Positions 14,350 to 16,305 of a stretch of DNA of 16,305 nucleotides are shown here, in pieces (positions within the stretch are counted from its first letter, which is position 1; the number at the start of each line of letters is the position of its first letter). The stretch lies in assembly GCA_934255515.1 (NCBI GenBank), contig CAKQON010000036.1, positions 1 to 16,305 of the forward strand, given 5' to 3'. A program made the position numbers and the translations under genes. A model generated the notes under the pieces. It was given only the letters and a program-made list of their open reading frames with translations, searched no databases and had not been told where the DNA came from. This DNA is from an uncultured Sutterella sp. GTDB taxonomy: Bacteria > Pseudomonadota > Gammaproteobacteria > Burkholderiales > Burkholderiaceae_F.

Positions 14350-16134
14350 TTACTGCTTCTCGACGCGTTCCCCGGGAAGGAGAGGGAACGTTACGGTTAC
14401 TGCCAGACCGGTAAATATGCCGCCCGGTCCGCGGCTGAAGGCAATGCTGCCTCCATGGTTTTCTATGAGTCCCGAGGCAATCGAGAGCCCGAGACCAAGG
14501 CCGTGGGCCTTTTCGCTCGAAGCCGGGAAGCCGAGGCGGGAAAGTTCTTCGTCTGTCGGAGGAGTGCCGCTGTCCATCACGCGAATCACCACGCGATCAT
14601 TCTCGACTGCGCCTGTAAAGGACACGGCGGGCGCCTTCGCCCCCTGAACGGCCTCTCGGGCATTCTTCAGAAGATTGACGAGCGCAACCTCAAGCTCGAA
14701 TTCGTTCCCTTCCAGAGCGGCGTCCGGATCCGGCGCGGAGAAGACCAGCGGAATGTCAAGCGCGGAATAGGTGCGCCAGAGATGCACGCAGTGCTGCATC
14801 AGCTTCTCAACGCTCAGGTGCTTTCTTTCTTCGCCGCGCCCCTTTGCATAGGCGCGCACCCGTTCGACGATTTCGCTCGCCCGGTGCGTTTCATCGGACA
14901 CCTTGTCGCAGATGCCGGCCATTTTCTCCGGATCGAACTTCCCGCGGCGGAACTGCCGAGCGAGGCCTTCGGCATAGAGCGAAGCGCAGGCGAGGGGCTG
15001 GCGCAGCTCATGCGCGAAAAGATTGGCGAGCTGCACCATCGTCGATTCGTAATGCATGGTCTGAAGCGCCTCGGCCTGCTTCATCTCCTTTTCCATGAGC
15101 TCGCGCACTTTTTCTCCGCGGCGCCTCGCGACAACCTCGGAGCGCCAGCTGTGGAAAATAAGGCCGAGAATCAGCATGAGCGTAAGGAGCACCCAAGAGA
15201 GATTGCGCTCCACGAGCTTCATGATGGAGCCTTGACCGAGTCCTTCCCAGGGGCCGACCTCAAGCGTCTGCAAGAGCCTGTCGACCGTGAGAAAGTTGGC
15301 GGGAACAGCCCATTTAGGGCCGCCCTCATCGGGCTCCATGGAAAAGAGTGCGAGCGCGAGGCGCCGGGCCAGTTCGGGCGCAATGTGCTCCGTCACGGCG
15401 AGCGTGAAGCCCGGAAAGAGGTCCGTCGAATGCGCGCAGGCAAGACTGCTTTCGCGCCGGTCAAGGACCCTGAGAAGGCCGATCTTTTCCGGGTGGCGTT
15501 TGAGGAAGGCTTCATAGGCACAGAGCCTCAGAAAGCCTGCATCGGCCTCCCCGTCGATCACAAGTTCCGCAATCCGGTCGGTCGACCGGGAGTCGCCCGT
15601 GAAGATCACTTTTCCGAAAAAGGAACGGGGCTCCTCGACGCCGAATTTGGCGATCTCGCCGAGAACAATCTGCCAGCCCGAGAATCCGAGCGGGTTATTG
15701 GCAGCGACGATTCGCGACCGCAGGTCTCCAAGCGTCTGGAGCTCAAAGCGGTCCGAACGAACCACGACTGCAGTGCCTTCGGCGCGGTTTGGATCCGCCC
15801 CCGGATGCGCCACGATGGTGGCAATTGGCTGAATGTTGTGGTGAGCAAGACGCCGGATATGACCCGAAGTGCCGAGCACCAGATCCGTCTTTTGGGAGAC
15901 GGCTTCCCGCTCAAACTCCTCGAACGTGCAGAACTTGAGATCGATGCCGCGCGTTTTGAGAAGAGGTCCGAGCGCCTTCCTCACCGCCCTCACGATCCGG
16001 ATATTGTCCTCAGGATTCGCAAACACCATGACGGCGATCCGTACGGGAGCCATTTTCTCTTGCGGAGCTCCCTCTGCCGCAAAAGCAAATATTGCGGCAA
16101 AAAAGAGGACTGCCGGTCTAAAGGATATCGCCAT
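14350..16134 (-). CDS. TtrS-like sensor histidine kinase with PhnD-type periplasmic ligand domain
   Basis: A membrane sensor of 594 residues. After a signal or anchor segment (about 1-22) comes a periplasmic phosphate/phosphonate-binding-protein-like domain (about 29-295), with VRIAVMVFANPEDNIR, GFSGWQ and GEADAGFLR typical of TtrS-type receptors. A transmembrane helix (about 312-330) and a coiled coil follow. The kinase core shows H375 in FAHELRQPLA, the N-box NLLKNAREAV (487-496), G1 VMDSGTPP and G2 GLGLGLSIA. The ligand is unknown; TtrS itself senses tetrathionate, but this gene sits with an AOR-type enzyme instead. The ATG at 16134 has no recognisable ribosome binding site (upstream bases are pyrimidine-rich), and a stop codon lies 13 codons before it. 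The gene precedes and is probably co-transcribed with the response regulator. Confidence 0.9.
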   Translation of the reverse strand: MAISFRPAVLFFAAIFAFAAEGAPQEKMAPVRIAVMVFANPEDNIRIVRAVRKALGPLLKTRGIDLKFCTFEEFEREAVSQKTDLVLGTSGHIRRLAHHNIQPIATIVAHPGADPNRAEGTAVVVRSDRFELQTLGDLRSRIVAANNPLGFSGWQIVLGEIAKFGVEEPRSFFGKVIFTGDSRSTDRIAELVIDGEADAGFLRLCAYEAFLKRHPEKIGLLRVLDRRESSLACAHSTDLFPGFTLAVTEHIAPELARRLALALFSMEPDEGGPKWAVPANFLTVDRLLQTLEVGPWEGLGQGSIMKLVERNLSWVLLTLMLILGLIFHSWRSEVVARRRGEKVRELMEKEMKQAEALQTMHYESTMVQLANLFAHELRQPLACASLYAEGLARQFRRGKFDPEKMAGICDKVSDETHRASEIVERVRAYAKGRGEERKHLSVEKLMQHCVHLWRTYSALDIPLVFSAPDPDAALEGNEFELEVALVNLLKNAREAVQGAKAPAVSFTGAVENDRVVIRVMDSGTPPTDEELSRLGFPASSEKAHGLGLGLSIASGLIENHGGSIAFSRGPGGIFTGLAVTVTFPLLPGERVEKQ

Positions 16135-16234
16135 GGAGAGAAGGAAGAGAATGGGGCTTGTTTTTGGGGAGATCTATGGGTGCTCTGAGCAAATCGAAAG
16201 ATATTAACAAAGCAACGACTTAGTTGGGTTCTAT

Positions 16235-16258
16235 AGGCGGCTCGGGGTCAGGCCGCCT
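16235..16258. repeat. Hairpin upstream of the sensor kinase gene
   Basis: AGGCGGC (16235-16241) and GCCGCCT (16252-16258) form a perfect seven-pair stem with a ten-base loop, about 100 bases upstream of the kinase start. No T-run follows on either strand. It could be the remnant of a terminator from a neighbouring gene, or part of the kinase leader. Confidence 0.3.
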
Positions 16259-16277
16259 GTGCATAGAGGGTACTCTC

Positions 16278-16298
16278 ATTCGTAAAACAGGCACGAAT
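16278..16298. promoter_or_regulatory. Inverted repeat at the right edge, candidate operator
   Basis: ATTCGT (16278-16283) and ACGAAT (16293-16298) are perfect inverted copies nine bases apart, giving a 21-base footprint. It is upstream of the kinase gene and may belong to its promoter or to a gene beyond the window. Nothing else in 16189-16305 looks coding. Confidence 0.25.
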
Positions 16299-16305
16299 AG
16301 GTGTC

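Noticed and set aside
13630..16188. An 852-codon open frame on the plus strand, with AAAGG nine bases before its ATG
   Set aside because: It lies antisense across both the response regulator and the sensor kinase, whose domains and catalytic motifs are complete. The plus-strand translation shows no recognisable domain and the terminator hairpins of the operon lie inside its first codons. It is a GC-rich shadow frame.

Overview
The window looks like a piece of a GC-rich betaproteobacterial chromosome. The conserved rnr-rlmB pair, the style of the Tat and multiheme respiratory genes, and the periplasmic-binding-domain sensor kinase all fit an anaerobic gut member of the Burkholderiales, most likely Sutterellaceae. 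This placement is inference from gene content; no rRNA or tRNA gene is present to anchor it. No transposase, CRISPR array or phage gene was seen.

Left part (1-6308), all on the minus strand. A gene starts at the very left edge and runs out of the window. Then come rlmB (23S rRNA ribose methyltransferase), rnr (RNase R), an AlbA_2/Schlafen-type DNA-binding regulator with an ATPase-like domain, and a divergent moeA (molybdenum insertion into molybdopterin). MoeA is the functional link to the right-hand cluster.

Middle (6309-6973). A 665-base divergent intergenic region separates moeA from the respiratory operon. It contains an AT-rich block, an FNR-like half-perfect palindrome and two TACC-type palindromes, followed by a long GC-rich leader.

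Right part (6974-13617, plus strand). This is a six-gene operon built on the E. coli ydhYVWX core. It encodes a Tat-exported four-cluster ferredoxin (YdhY-like), an aldehyde:ferredoxin-oxidoreductase-family Mo/W enzyme (YdhV-like), a YdhW-position protein with an internal duplication, a secreted multiheme cytochrome c, a Tat lipoprotein ferredoxin (YdhX/NrfC-like) and an eight-helix NrfD-type quinone-interacting membrane protein. The E. coli YdhU/YdhT pair is replaced by NrfD plus the cytochrome. The cytochrome gene sits between the W and X genes and has an RNA hairpin on each side. The operon ends at a strong terminator.

Right edge (13720-16134, minus strand). Convergent to the operon lies a TtrSR-like two-component system: a histidine kinase with a PhnD/TtrS-like periplasmic ligand domain and a FixJ/NarL-type response regulator.

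Working model (inference). The kinase senses an extracytoplasmic compound and the regulator activates the operon, probably together with an FNR-type anaerobic signal. MoeA supplies cofactor to the YdhV-like enzyme. The enzyme has no signal peptide of its own and may be carried to the periplasm bound to the Tat-targeted YdhY-like subunit. Electrons would pass between it, the ferredoxins, the cytochrome and the quinone pool through NrfD. The substrate is unknown.
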